64,000 bases of DNA from Balneola sp. (GCA_003712055.1 RHLJ01000004.1:62001-126000); one strand, 5' to 3'. Shown: positions 24,686 through 33,534, counted from the first letter of the stretch. The notes: a model not told the origin generated them from the sequence alone. Made by a program: numbers and translations.

Positions 24686-25404
24686 AAAGAAATTCCAAGG
24701 GTTATTTGATGTGAAGTAAGATCGAAATCCAGGAAATCATCATCAACATCAAATGAGCGATACATAAAATCATAGCCAAAGCTTAAAGAGCGCCCCCTGA
24801 TTACATTGTGAATATCAAATTTAGCTTTTCCGTTCATCATAAAAACAGATCCACCAAAAAACCCACCGCTGGAATTACTAAATCCATAGCTTGGTATAAA
24901 TTCCGCTACAAACCCGGCTCTTCTTGCAAATCGAAGACTGGTAAAAGCGCCAGCGCCTATAGCAAAACTACCCTGGTTGAAGTTTTCCTGATCCTGATCA
25001 TTATTAGCATTAGTCAAAACGCTAGACAGCTGAAGAGGTATTCCTGCAGATATTCTGGGCCTCCGTATTAGCGTAAACTGATTGGATAAGCTAAGGCTAA
25101 GATCCAGAAGGCTTTTGTCATCAAGGCCGGTGATAGAATTTGCAAGCAACAGATTCAGGTTAAGGCTTGGTGTGTCTAGGTGCAGTACAAAAGCGGTTGA
25201 AGATGATTCAAGTCCTACAGAATTGGGGTTAGCTGTTCGGTCCCCCATGAACTCAAACTCAGTAGGGGCCAAGCCAATTCTTAGATAGGAGTTTGGGATG
25301 GGAGTAGTTCTGTTCACCTCACCTACCGAAAACATCTGTGCATGAAGGGGTGTGAAAAAAAGTAAAGGTGATGCAATAAAGAAAAGGGCTAAATATCTTT
25401 TCAT
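24682..25404 (-). CDS. Predicted outer-membrane beta-barrel protein of unknown function
   Basis: A 240-residue protein with a clear signal peptide (YLALFFIASPLLFFTPLHAQ). The rest is built of short alternating strands such as TAFVLHLDTPSLNLNLLLAN, ISAGIPLQLSSVL, FDIHNVIRGRSLSFGYDFMY and a final strand ending HQITLGISF; a terminal Phe is typical of outer-membrane barrels. It is the first gene of a three-gene minus-strand unit, with a four-base overlap to the next. No specific family was recognised and the substrate or partner is unknown. Confidence 0.7.
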   Translation of the reverse strand: MKRYLALFFIASPLLFFTPLHAQMFSVGEVNRTTPIPNSYLRIGLAPTEFEFMGDRTANPNSVGLESSSTAFVLHLDTPSLNLNLLLANSITGLDDKSLLDLSLSLSNQFTLIRRPRISAGIPLQLSSVLTNANNDQDQENFNQGSFAIGAGAFTSLRFARRAGFVAEFIPSYGFSNSSGGFFGGSVFMMNGKAKFDIHNVIRGRSLSFGYDFMYRSFDVDDDFLDFDLTSHQITLGISF

Positions 25405-25463
25405 GAAATGAAATACTGATAGGTTACGGTTTCAACACTAACGCAAATTTTAAACTCATTGTT

Positions 25464-26006
25464 ATGAAGATACTATTTACAGCAATTTTAAGTCTATTTA
25501 TCATGGGCACTAGTATAGAAAAGAATGATTCGATTTACGATTTCCCGTTTAAAGATATTGACGGGAATGAATTATCAATGGATCAATATAAGGGCAAGGT
25601 ATTACTTATTGTAAATGTCGCCTCAAAATGTGGTTATACTCCACAGTACGAAGGCCTTCAGGCTATTTACGAAGAGTATAAGGATCAGGGTCTCGAGATT
25701 GTAGGTTTTCCGGCTAACAACTTTAACGGGCAGGAGCCGGGCACAGAAGAGGATATAAAGCAGTTTTGCTCGCTCAACTATGGAGTTACTTTTCCGATGT
25801 CTTCAAAGGTTTCGGTTAAAGGAGAAGATCAGGCTCCGCTTTTTACTTATCTAACCTCATTGCCAAACGAAGACTTTGAAGGTGAGATTAAGTGGAATTT
25901 TGAGAAATTTCTTGTTGATAAGGAAGGAAACCTTATTAGAAGATTCAGAAGCAAGGTTAAGCCTGAAAGTGCAGAGCTTACTTCTGCTATTAAGGAGCTG
26001 CTCTAA
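25464..26006 (+). CDS. Glutathione peroxidase-family thiol peroxidase
   Basis: A 180-residue peroxidase. The N terminus (ILFTAILSLFIMGTS) looks like a signal peptide, so it may work outside the cytoplasm. The peroxidatic Cys is in VASKCGYTPQYEGLQ, with the family tetrad completed by Gln in FPANNFNGQEPG and Trp/Asn in IKWNFEKFLVD. It uses Cys, not selenocysteine. Bacterial members usually take electrons from thioredoxin rather than glutathione and reduce lipid and hydrogen peroxides. The gene stands alone, upstream of the tRNA-Asp promoter. Confidence 0.93.
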   Translation: MKILFTAILSLFIMGTSIEKNDSIYDFPFKDIDGNELSMDQYKGKVLLIVNVASKCGYTPQYEGLQAIYEEYKDQGLEIVGFPANNFNGQEPGTEEDIKQFCSLNYGVTFPMSSKVSVKGEDQAPLFTYLTSLPNEDFEGEIKWNFEKFLVDKEGNLIRRFRSKVKPESAELTSAIKELL

Positions 26007-26033
26007 GAACAAAATTATTATTATTGGAAGCTA

Positions 26034-26065
26034 TTGACTTCCTTTGAAGAGCCTCTTTATATTTG
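26034..26065 (+). promoter_or_regulatory. Promoter of tRNA-Asp
   Basis: TTG (26034-26036), 21 bases, then TATATTTG (26058-26065), a full match to the Bacteroidota promoter pattern. Transcription should begin around 26072, just before the tRNA. An 8-bp inverted repeat, AGAGCCTC (26048-26055) and GAGGCTCT (26065-26072), frames the -7 box. Confidence 0.75.
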
Positions 26066-26078
26066 AGGCTCTCAAAAA

Positions 26079-26152
26079 GGTCCGGTAGTTCAGTTGGTTA
26101 GAACGCCTGCCTGTCACGCAGGAGGTCGAGGGTTCGAGTCCCTTCCGGATCG
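26079..26152 (+). tRNA. tRNA-Asp (anticodon GTC)
   Basis: A 74-base cloverleaf. The acceptor arms GGTCCGG and CCGGATC pair (one G-U), the D arm is GTTC...GAAC, the anticodon stem CCTGC/GCAGG encloses loop CTGTCAC with anticodon GTC, the variable loop is AGGTC, and the T arm GAGGG-TTCGAGT-CCCTT is standard. The discriminator is G73, as expected for aspartate. The CCA end is not encoded (CAA follows). A strong terminator lies immediately after. Confidence 0.97.
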
Positions 26153-26153
26153 C

Positions 26154-26198
26154 AAAGCCCCGCACAACACTACATGGTGTGCGGGGCTTTTTCTTTTT
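26154..26198 (+). terminator. Rho-independent terminator after tRNA-Asp
   Basis: AAAGCCCCGCACA (26154-26166) and TGTGCGGGGCTTT (26178-26190) form a perfect 13-bp stem, followed by TTCTTTTT. It ends the tRNA transcript one base after the tRNA. Confidence 0.93.
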
Positions 26199-26239
26199 AT
26201 ATCTTTTGCCGATCGATTTTAAAATCCTTTTCTAAAGAA

Positions 26240-28129
26240 ATGTCATCTATTTATCCTTCATATGATGTAATTGTTGTTGGAGCAGGCCACGCGGGTAGCG
26301 AAGCTGCAGGGGCTGCAGCCCAACTGGGCGCAAATACGCTGCTTATTACAATGAACCTTGAGGCGATAGCAAAAATGTCCTGCAACCCAGCGATGGGAGG
26401 AGTAGCTAAAGGCCAGCTTGTTAGAGAAATTGATGCATTAGGCGGGCTTTCGGGGATTGTAAGTGATGAAAGTGGTGTGCAGTTTAGGATGCTAAACAGA
26501 AGTAAAGGCCCGGCAATGTGGAGTCCGAGGTGCCAAAGCGATCGGATGCTTTACGCGCAGAAAATGAGAGAGTATCTTGAGGAAAAACAAAATCTTACGT
26601 TTCGCCAGGACAATGTGGTTGACCTGGTAACTGAAGGTGGAAAAATAAAAGGAGTAGTCACTCAAACCGGCCAGGTTTTTTACTCCAAAGCCGTAGTACT
26701 TACAAGCGGAACCTTTTTGAATGGCTTAATCCATATAGGTGAAAACCAATATGGCGGAGGGCGATCTGGAGAAAGGGCATCAGTAGGTATCTCAGCAGCG
26801 CTTGAGGAACTGGGATTTGAGATTGGAAGGCTTAAGACGGGAACACCTCCTCGAGTAGATGGAAGGTCTATAGATTATTCCAAGCTCGAGATTCAGTATG
26901 GTGATGATGATGCAACTCCGTTCTCATTTCTTACAAACCCAAAGGAATTGCCCAAAGCTGATAAACAACTTACCTGCTGGATTGGGTACACTAATGAAGA
27001 AGTGCATGAAGTTCTTAAAACCGGCTTTGATAGAAGCCCCATGTTTAATGGGAGGATCAAATCCATTGGTCCAAGGTATTGTCCTAGTATAGAGGACAAA
27101 ATCAATCGATTTGCTGATAAAGACCGGCATCAGCTGTTTCTGGAGCCTGAGGGCTGGAATACTTATGAAATGTATTTGAACGGTTTCTCAACCTCACTTC
27201 CTGAAGAAACACAATACGAAGCACTAAAAACTATTCCTGGTTTTGAAAATGTAGTTATGATTCGGCCGGGATATGCGATTGAGTATGACTATTTCCCTCC
27301 CCATCAAATTAAGAGAACGCTGGAAACCAAGTTGGTAGATGGACTTTACTTTGCAGGTCAAATTAACGGAACAACAGGTTATGAAGAAGCAGCATGCCAG
27401 GGCCTGATGGCAGGGATTAATGCCGGGTTGAAGGTTCAGGATAAAGAGCCGTTTATTTTAAAAAGATCAGAGGCATACATTGGGGTCTTAATTGATGACT
27501 TAATTAATAAAGGCACAGAAGAACCGTATCGAATGTTTACTTCAAGGGCTGAGCATCGAATTCTGCTTCGCCAGGACAATGCTGATTTAAGGCTCACAGA
27601 GCTAGGGCATAAAATTGGTCTTGTTTCCGAAGAGAGAATGAAGCTATTTGAGAAAAAAAAGGAAGAAATTGATCAGCTCCATGATCTTTTAATGAGCTAC
27701 ACTGTACGCCCTGAGCAAATGGACCCGATGCTGTTGGAAAAGGGGACTAATACACTTTCTCAACCAGTAAAAGCTCATACAGTGTTGTCCAGACCACAAA
27801 TATCTGCCATCGATATTATTGAAGCAGATGAAAAGCTAAAGGCAAAAGTGCAGGAGATTACTCAGAACGACCTGGTAATCGAGGAGGTGGAGATACAAAT
27901 AAAGTACTCTGGATATATAAAAAAGGAATTCGAGATGGTTGAAGAGCTTTCAACGAAGGAGAACACCTCTATTCCGGAAAGCCTTAATTATGATCTCATA
28001 AGAAGCCTTTCTACCGAAGGTCGCCAAAAACTCTCCAAAATAAGGCCAGAAACTATTGGTCAGGCCAGCAGAATTAGCGGTGTCTCCGCCAGCGATCTTT
28101 CCGTGCTTATGGTTTACCTTAAGCGATAA
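26240..28129 (+). CDS. mnmG: tRNA uridine-5-carboxymethylaminomethyl(34) synthesis enzyme MnmG (GidA)
   Basis: A 629-residue FAD enzyme that, with MnmE, modifies U34 of several tRNAs. The FAD motif [16 protein letters not shown] is at the N terminus, followed by [21 protein letters not shown], and the GidA blocks [42 protein letters not shown] and [15 protein letters not shown]. The C-terminal MnmE-binding helices are complete. The frame is open back to 26174, inside the terminator, but the ATG at 26240 (AAAGA before it) gives the usual length. Its TAA shares one base with the rsmG ATG. Confidence 0.96.
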   Translation: MSSIYPSYDVIVVGAGHAGSEAAGAAAQLGANTLLITMNLEAIAKMSCNPAMGGVAKGQLVREIDALGGLSGIVSDESGVQFRMLNRSKGPAMWSPRCQSDRMLYAQKMREYLEEKQNLTFRQDNVVDLVTEGGKIKGVVTQTGQVFYSKAVVLTSGTFLNGLIHIGENQYGGGRSGERASVGISAALEELGFEIGRLKTGTPPRVDGRSIDYSKLEIQYGDDDATPFSFLTNPKELPKADKQLTCWIGYTNEEVHEVLKTGFDRSPMFNGRIKSIGPRYCPSIEDKINRFADKDRHQLFLEPEGWNTYEMYLNGFSTSLPEETQYEALKTIPGFENVVMIRPGYAIEYDYFPPHQIKRTLETKLVDGLYFAGQINGTTGYEEAACQGLMAGINAGLKVQDKEPFILKRSEAYIGVLIDDLINKGTEEPYRMFTSRAEHRILLRQDNADLRLTELGHKIGLVSEERMKLFEKKKEEIDQLHDLLMSYTVRPEQMDPMLLEKGTNTLSQPVKAHTVLSRPQISAIDIIEADEKLKAKVQEITQNDLVIEEVEIQIKYSGYIKKEFEMVEELSTKENTSIPESLNYDLIRSLSTEGRQKLSKIRPETIGQASRISGVSASDLSVLMVYLKR

Positions 28130-28794
28130 TGTTTCATGTGAAACATTCTATTTCACATATCATCTATTCAGTCGAAGACTTAAAGAGTACTGAAACTATT
28201 ATTCAATCGAACAACGAAGTTTTAGGTAAATATACTGAGCGACTTCTGTGGTGGAATGAGAAAATAAACCTTGTTAGTAGAGATGTTTCACATGAAACAT
28301 TGATGAGTCATGTTCACCATTCTCTCCTTTTATATCCTCTTATTGAACGATTATCTCCAAAGAAAGTAATAGACACAGGAACAGGAGGAGGATTACCTGG
28401 GCTACCCTTGGCGGTTTGTATGCCAGCTATTACTTTTCATTTTAATGACATTGTTCAGAAGAAGATCATGGCGGTGAAGCAAATGAGTAAGACTCTAGGA
28501 TTGGACAATACCTCATTTGGTGCAGGGTCAATTGCCAATGAAAAGATGGATATAGGAGAGTTGGTTATTACAAAGCATGCGTTTAAAATTTCTGACCTGG
28601 TTGGTTTTCTGGAAGGAAAACCATGGGCAGAAATCCTTTTTCTAAAAGGGGAAGAAGAAGTGGGGGGAGAATTAAGTAAAACTTCGCTACCCCTGAAGGC
28701 AGAAGTCATAAGCCTGGATAAAGTAATAACGGATGAGTTTTACCAAGGAAAGGCTATCGTAAGGGTCAAAAGAATGGCGGAGGCTCATGAATAG
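28129..28794 (+). CDS. rsmG: 16S rRNA (guanine-N7)-methyltransferase RsmG (GidB)
   Basis: A 221-residue AdoMet enzyme that methylates G527 of 16S rRNA. The AdoMet loop is DTGTGGGLPGLPLAV, with LLWWNEKINLVSRD upstream as in other RsmG proteins. The N terminus MFHVKH and the segment RDVSHETLM are encoded by two parS-like DNA sites (28130-28145 and 28284-28299), so part of the protein sequence is shaped by the DNA signal. The start overlaps mnmG by one base and the next gene by eight, so the three genes are probably one transcript. The mnmG-rsmG pair is often close to replication origins. Confidence 0.92.
   Translation: MFHVKHSISHIIYSVEDLKSTETIIQSNNEVLGKYTERLLWWNEKINLVSRDVSHETLMSHVHHSLLLYPLIERLSPKKVIDTGTGGGLPGLPLAVCMPAITFHFNDIVQKKIMAVKQMSKTLGLDNTSFGAGSIANEKMDIGELVITKHAFKISDLVGFLEGKPWAEILFLKGEEEVGGELSKTSLPLKAEVISLDKVITDEFYQGKAIVRVKRMAEAHE
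28130..28145. other. parS: parS-like centromere site 1
   Basis: TGTTTCATGTGAAACA differs by one base from the palindromic parS consensus TGTTTCACGTGAAACA bound by ParB. It lies at the very start of rsmG, a classic parS location. Flanking AA and TT extend the arms. Confidence 0.85.
28284..28299. other. parS: parS-like centromere site 2
   Basis: TGTTTCACATGAAACA is the exact reverse complement of site 1 and also one base from the parS consensus. It lies 154 bases downstream in the same gene. Two such 16-mers so close together are very unlikely by chance. Confidence 0.85.
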
Positions 28795-29725
28795 TTCGGA
28801 ACGAAGATTGAAACTAATGCTTATTCTCCAGCAGCCAGGGAATAAGCTTACCGTAGATCAGCTAGCTGAAAAATTTGGAGTAAGCAGACGAACTATCTTC
28901 AGAGATTTCAATACTTTACAAGAAATAAATGTGCCTATAACCTGGGATAGATATGCCGGCTATGGAGTAATGCCAGGATATAAAATTCCTCCATTGATGT
29001 TTACCTCCAAAGAACTAGCTACGGTCATGGTTGGCTTGAACTTTGTGAAATCACAAGTAGACAAGCAGCTGGTAGAAGACGCGGAAGGGGTGGAAATTAA
29101 GATCAAAAATGTGCTCCCGGTAGAATTGAAAGAGTTCATGGCTTCCCTTGAAACAAAGACTATTGTAGATCCCTATTTAAAATTTGGAGCAGAGAAAAAG
29201 GAGGGCGGCGATTGGTATTTGATTAGCAGCGCGATTTCTCAAAACAAGAGAATGGATTTTATATATCGAACAAAAAGTGGAGAAGAATCCCGGCGAAAAA
29301 TTGACCCCTACTTATTGGTTTTTTATGAAGACCATTGGAATGTGATCGGAAAATCTCATCGAAGAGGTGAAGTCCGGAATTTTATCCTCGAAAGTATGAG
29401 GGAGATCCGAATTTTGGATGAACAGATTTCAAAAAAATCAAATTTGAACGTAGAGGCACTTATTTTTAGAAATAGCGAACGATCAGAATTGGTCGAGCTA
29501 TTAATTGAAAAAAAATATTTAGAGCGTTTCCGGGCAAATTTACCGGCTAAAATTTTTAGGAAGGGAGAAAAAAATCCTAATAAAATTAGTGTCAGCTTTT
29601 ACTTCGATAATTTGGATTTCATTAATGAGTGGCTGCTCCAATTTGGCAAAGGAGTAGAAGTTTTGGGACCGGGGGAATTAGTTTCGAAGAGAAAGAAACT
29701 CCTGGAAGAAATGTTGGGGAAGTAA
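28787..29725 (+). CDS. HTH-WYL transcriptional regulator (YafY/PafC-like)
   Basis: A 312-residue regulator. The N-terminal helix-turn-helix (about residues 1-60) includes LTVDQLAEKFGVSRRTIFRDFNTL, followed by the YGVMPGYKIPPLMFTSKE linker common to YafY proteins. The central WYL domain (about 140-215) has RRKIDPYLLVFYEDHWNVIG, in which the Trp-Tyr-Leu positions are partly replaced. WYL domains bind nucleic acid or nucleotide ligands, often single-stranded DNA, and many control DNA damage or defence genes. It overlaps rsmG by eight bases and so shares its transcript; no defence gene is adjacent. The target genes are unknown. Confidence 0.85.
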   Translation: MNSSERRLKLMLILQQPGNKLTVDQLAEKFGVSRRTIFRDFNTLQEINVPITWDRYAGYGVMPGYKIPPLMFTSKELATVMVGLNFVKSQVDKQLVEDAEGVEIKIKNVLPVELKEFMASLETKTIVDPYLKFGAEKKEGGDWYLISSAISQNKRMDFIYRTKSGEESRRKIDPYLLVFYEDHWNVIGKSHRRGEVRNFILESMREIRILDEQISKKSNLNVEALIFRNSERSELVELLIEKKYLERFRANLPAKIFRKGEKNPNKISVSFYFDNLDFINEWLLQFGKGVEVLGPGELVSKRKKLLEEMLGK

Positions 29726-29752
29726 ATTTTAGTCAGCGCTGTTACTCTGCAT

Positions 29753-29869
29753 TTAGTTTGTCCGTTTTGCCTCTTCAATAAGCTCACCGTTTTCATAGAT
29801 GTTAAGCATTGAAACGGATGGGCCATTCTTTACAAATTCATAGACCACATTTTCGTACTTGAAGTAAAA
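29753..29869 (-). pseudogene. In-frame C-terminal tail of the DUF4440-like gene, cut off by a stop codon
   Basis: Directly after the TAA that ends the upstream frame (29872-29870) the same frame stays open for 38 codons to a second TAA (29755-29753). It encodes FYFKYENVVYEFVKNG... and VSMLNIYENGELIEEAKR, which looks like the usual last two strands that follow the PESE motif in related secreted proteins. So the gene appears to have gained one nonsense codon. Confidence 0.65.
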
Positions 29870-30523
29870 TTAGTTCTCTGATTCCGGGAAAAGTTCTGTA
29901 TTCCATCCTGGAACGCCGTTGGTAATGTCAGTGGCTCTGAGCAGCTTTCCTTCTCTAACAATGTTGACGACTCTGTCGGGAAGAATATAATCCCCCACAT
30001 ATTGATCCAGGGTTTCTCCGGGCAATTCAATTTCTGCTAAGGGTTGATGATCATAGCTTATAACCCTGGTAAGTTTCCATTCATCATCTATCAATTTCCA
30101 TAGAGCAGTCATCCTACTCGAACCAACGACCTTTTCCGTACCATCATTAATCTGCAAATAGAAGATGTGATCACAAAACTCCAGGGCTCCGTAATTATTC
30201 ATCGGAAAAACCTTAAGCGTTCCTTCAATCAACTCTCTTCTTAAGGGCTGCCTGGAGCGCTGTTCATCCCCACAAAAAATAGCCATACCTTTCATTTCAT
30301 CATCCTTAGAGGCGGTAAAGCCACCCTTGTCATGGAAGAATTCAAAGTCTTCGGATAAAAAAGAAGCATATTTGTCCAGGTTACATTCATTCTGAGCTGA
30401 GAAATACAAGCTATCCATTCTTACAATTTCATCATAAAGCTCTCCTGATTGTTGGGAAAAAGACGTATGAGATAAACTCATCAGCGTGATGATGAGCAAA
30501 GTTGATCTAAATATTTTCGTCAT
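29870..30523 (-). CDS. Secreted SnoaL/DUF4440-like protein, probably truncated by an in-frame stop
   Basis: A 217-residue exported protein (signal peptide IFRSTLLIITLMSLSHTSFSQ). Residues about 25-145 look like an NTF2-fold DUF4440 domain: an N-terminal helix with DSLYFSAQNECNLDKYASFL, then SEDFEFFHDKGGFTASKDD and the closing strands TALWKLIDDEWKLTRVISYDH. A second small part (about 155-217) resembles the C-terminal strand region seen in related proteins, ending at ELFPESEN before the stop. The reading frame continues for another 38 codons, so this copy is probably shortened. The function of such proteins is mostly unknown. Confidence 0.75.
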   Translation of the reverse strand: MTKIFRSTLLIITLMSLSHTSFSQQSGELYDEIVRMDSLYFSAQNECNLDKYASFLSEDFEFFHDKGGFTASKDDEMKGMAIFCGDEQRSRQPLRRELIEGTLKVFPMNNYGALEFCDHIFYLQINDGTEKVVGSSRMTALWKLIDDEWKLTRVISYDHQPLAEIELPGETLDQYVGDYILPDRVVNIVREGKLLRATDITNGVPGWNTELFPESEN

Positions 30524-30658
30524 GGCACTAAGTATATAAGCATAGGTTAAAGGACAATCAGCAAGGAGGTATTATCGCAAAGATGCTATAAGTGTTTCGC
30601 TTTATTTCATTTCTACAATCGAAACAACAAAAGAATCTAGAAGGAATTCATATTGTTC

Positions 30659-31363
30659 TCAGCTGATGTATTCCCAGCTTCTGATTACTCCTATAAGAGT
30701 AATAACTATAATCATCTGAACGAAAAAAAAGAACATCGAAATTAGCACAAGAACAAACGCACTAGAATCTCGTTTCCTCTCCTTAAATATTTCATAAGTA
30801 ATCCAAAAAATTGAAATATAGACCAGGGGATCGAATATCAATTCGTTTCTAAAAATCAGAAAGCTAATTATCCCTACCAGCGTAGACTGGCCAACTACAA
30901 AAGAGTTTATCGCCAGGTGTTCAGCAAAATTGTATTTCCGGAAGAGTAACCTTGTTGAAATACTCAGCCATAAAATGGAAGAGATCCAGAAGTATTTATA
31001 ATAGAGTGCGATAAACCGCCCCGCTTCATATCCTATAGAATAAAATTTTGAATCATCCCCATCACTGACTGATTCCGTTACAAAGAGAGAGTCGATTAAC
31101 AGGTAAATTGATATTGCTATGATCAGAAATGAAAGCGGGTTAAATATATTTTTCCTTTTCCCATTTATATAATCATGTACTGTTCCACTAGGATTTAAAA
31201 ATAGATTCTTAACATTGAATAAGAATCCTCGATCCATATTTGTTAGTGTTGAGAAAGATTCGCAAAAAACGGAATTAAAAGTAATTTTACGTAGCTCTGA
31301 CCTTTCTCCACAATTAGGACAAAATTTATCGCCGTGCTCGAACCCGCAATTGATACATTTCAT
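30659..31363 (-). CDS. DUF3667 membrane protein with N-terminal zinc ribbon
   Basis: A 234-residue protein starting with a zinc-ribbon pair, CINCGFEHGDKFCPNCGE (two CxxC knuckles), then VKNLFLNPSGTVHDYINGKR, the usual DUF3667 signature, and four hydrophobic segments (for example NPLSFLIIAISIYLLI and the C-terminal VLISMFFFFVQMIIVITLIGV). Such proteins are common in Bacteroidota and are inner-membrane proteins of unknown function. The gene stands alone on the minus strand; the gap to its upstream neighbour is 65 bases. Confidence 0.85.
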   Translation of the reverse strand: MKCINCGFEHGDKFCPNCGERSELRKITFNSVFCESFSTLTNMDRGFLFNVKNLFLNPSGTVHDYINGKRKNIFNPLSFLIIAISIYLLIDSLFVTESVSDGDDSKFYSIGYEAGRFIALYYKYFWISSILWLSISTRLLFRKYNFAEHLAINSFVVGQSTLVGIISFLIFRNELIFDPLVYISIFWITYEIFKERKRDSSAFVLVLISMFFFFVQMIIVITLIGVIRSWEYIS

Positions 31364-31428
31364 TTTAGCGTTCTTTTTTGCCTACTACTGCCCAAAGATC
31401 GGGCTACCTTGCTAAGTATGGACTAATG

Positions 31429-32913
31429 TTAAGGACTATTAGTTTTAAAAATAGGACTTTCAATTTCCTTAAGACAATCTGGATTTGGTCTAACGTTCGG
31501 ATTATTGAAAAAATCGTTAGCCACATTCATTGCACATCGATTAGCCCAGTTGGTGGTCGGAGTATGTTTCCAGCCTTTAAATACGAAATGAAAACTATTA
31601 CTCAGGTTTTCACTCATTTGTTCAGCCCATTTAGTAGGGGTTTCGTTATCATATTCTCCGCTAATCAATAATACAGGAGTGGCACTTTCTATAGCTTCAT
31701 TTTCTTCTATGGGCATGCCTGAAACGTCCCAAATATTACAAATGGAGGATTCGAAAACAGCAGGAGATAAACCTTTTACCTCCGGATGTATAGATTTTTC
31801 CTTTTCAACAATAAGGGGATCGACAAAAGGAGATTCTTCTGAACACCAAACGGAAAGGCGCATTCCAATACCTGCTCCGGTTGCCGGTTCCTCAAACAAA
31901 TAGGACAACTGTTTTTCTACTGAACTCAAATCACCATTTATGAGCTTATTTATCTCAAATGGAACATTCCTAATAGCCCCTGAAGACGCCAAGGTAAAAA
32001 CCGCTATCAAATCTTTTCCCGAAAGCCGGAAGGTTCTGGGATTACCTGTAGCCGGATCGGTTATAGTTATTTCAACAGGAGATTCAGTTTTACTGATAAG
32101 ATAATTTCGAAAATGATTTTTTATATCTGGAAAAGCATTGTTACAAGGCTCCTGATCTTCACAATCAGAAAGTAGTTTGTACAAGACTGTCAAAAGGTTT
32201 ATGACACTTTCCTCATCGTAATTGGCCTCTAAAGGTAGCGGCGAGTCCATCACAACACTTCTGATTTTCTCAGGGTAATCCCTCAAAAGTACCTGGGCTA
32301 TTTTTGTGCTGTATGAAATTGTGAGCAAATTATATTCTTCAATACCTAAGACATCTACTAATTCATGTATATCTGCTGCACTTTCTAGTGTATTATAGCT
32401 ATCCAAATCAATACCACTTTTTTCCAGGCGCGATTTACAAGCCTGGGCAGCTTCTTCAAACAGACTTTTTGAGGTTTCAGTGTCAAGATTTGTAAGGATT
32501 GCCTTATGAGTAGCATTTGACCATTCAGGACAATCCAAGTGGGGTTTGGCATAGAGGGTTCCTCTTTGCTCAACTAAAATGAAATCCCTGTCATCCAAGT
32601 ATTTATAGTAGTTCATGTATTGGGCTGACGGCATAGTGGTTGAACCAGGGCCCCCAACAGTATAAACTATCGGGTCTTGCTTAGGATTGGGGCTTCTGCT
32701 TTTAAAAACATAAACGGGAATTTGAATAGTGCGGCTATTGGGAGAGTTCCTGTTTTCAAGGACTTCTAAATATCCGAAGGTGAATTCCTGCCCATTTGGA
32801 ATCTTGTGGGTAGTTTTTTCTGAAACTGTAAATTTTGGAACAAAGCCCCGGTGGTCTTGTCCGAAAGCAACAGAAGAAATCAGCATCAATCCAACTGAAA
32901 AAATAAACTTCAT
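31429..32913 (-). CDS. Secreted alpha/beta hydrolase with TAP-like C-terminal domain
   Basis: A 494-residue exported protein (signal peptide ending SSVAFGQ). The oxyanion segment VGGPGSTT (about 86-93) and DFILVEQRG are those of the proline-iminopeptidase / tripeptidyl-aminopeptidase branch. The nucleophile elbow is unusual: TISYS at 198-202, with Ser200 in place but both flanking glycines of GxSxG replaced. The TAP-like C-terminal part carries the Asp in ISGEYDNETP and the His in GWKHTP, so the triad is complete. It may cleave peptides or esters; activity is uncertain because of the altered elbow. A Crp-like regulator gene lies 69 bases upstream on the same strand. Confidence 0.82.
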   Translation of the reverse strand: MKFIFSVGLMLISSVAFGQDHRGFVPKFTVSEKTTHKIPNGQEFTFGYLEVLENRNSPNSRTIQIPVYVFKSRSPNPKQDPIVYTVGGPGSTTMPSAQYMNYYKYLDDRDFILVEQRGTLYAKPHLDCPEWSNATHKAILTNLDTETSKSLFEEAAQACKSRLEKSGIDLDSYNTLESAADIHELVDVLGIEEYNLLTISYSTKIAQVLLRDYPEKIRSVVMDSPLPLEANYDEESVINLLTVLYKLLSDCEDQEPCNNAFPDIKNHFRNYLISKTESPVEITITDPATGNPRTFRLSGKDLIAVFTLASSGAIRNVPFEINKLINGDLSSVEKQLSYLFEEPATGAGIGMRLSVWCSEESPFVDPLIVEKEKSIHPEVKGLSPAVFESSICNIWDVSGMPIEENEAIESATPVLLISGEYDNETPTKWAEQMSENLSNSFHFVFKGWKHTPTTNWANRCAMNVANDFFNNPNVRPNPDCLKEIESPIFKTNSP

Positions 32914-32982
32914 TTGTACTTGTTAGTTCAGCAGGTAAATAACAGAAATGAAAACCTTAAGGCATTCACATTTGTTAAGAAC

Positions 32983-33534
32983 TTACTTCCCTTTAATTCT
33001 ACTTAAACTTTGTTCAGAAACACCCAGATATGATGCGATATATTTCTGAGGTACATTAATAAATAGTTGAGGGTTTTTCCTGATTAAGCTCTTGTATCGC
33101 TCTTTCAGATTCAGCATCTGTAAATCCGACACTTTTTCTACAGTTATCAAATAAGCTATTTCTGCAATTTCACGCCCGAGCTTCTCAAGCTGATGGTGTT
33201 CTTCATACAACCTATAAAGAACTTCTTTATCGATTTCAAGGTAGCTGACCGGGGTTAATGATTCTATAAAAAGCGAGCCAGGACTACTGGTCAGAAAACT
33301 TTCAAAATCTGTAGCGAACCAATTCGGAGTGAAGAAATGATGAGTATAATCTTTACCGTCAGCAATTTTGTAGCCGCGCATTAATCCTGTTTCCAGGAAT
33401 AAAATTTTGCGAGCAGATGAAGGCGGTTGAAATAATAGTTTATTCTTACCTAATTCCTTTTTCCTGGAATTTTCCTGTAAAATTTGATAAACCTCCTCCG
33501 AAATATTCATCTCTGATTGAAGATAACCACGCAT
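32983..33534 (-). CDS. Crp/Fnr-family transcriptional regulator
   Basis: A 183-residue regulator. The N-terminal cyclic-nucleotide-binding barrel (about 15-110) shows RKILFLETGLMRGYKI and FFTPNWFATDFESFL; the ligand residues of true Crp are not evident. The C-terminal helix-turn-helix is the short Bacteroidota type, NVPQKYIASYLGVSEQSLSRIK, where recognition helix and protein end nearly coincide. It lies between the signal-peptide protein gene and the hydrolase gene, all on the minus strand, and may control them. The signal is unknown. Confidence 0.85.
   Translation of the reverse strand: MRGYLQSEMNISEEVYQILQENSRKKELGKNKLLFQPPSSARKILFLETGLMRGYKIADGKDYTHHFFTPNWFATDFESFLTSSPGSLFIESLTPVSYLEIDKEVLYRLYEEHHQLEKLGREIAEIAYLITVEKVSDLQMLNLKERYKSLIRKNPQLFINVPQKYIASYLGVSEQSLSRIKGK

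Noticed and set aside
26174-26239. Upstream extension of mnmG
   Set aside because: It starts inside the loop of the tRNA-Asp terminator and adds residues absent from other MnmG proteins.
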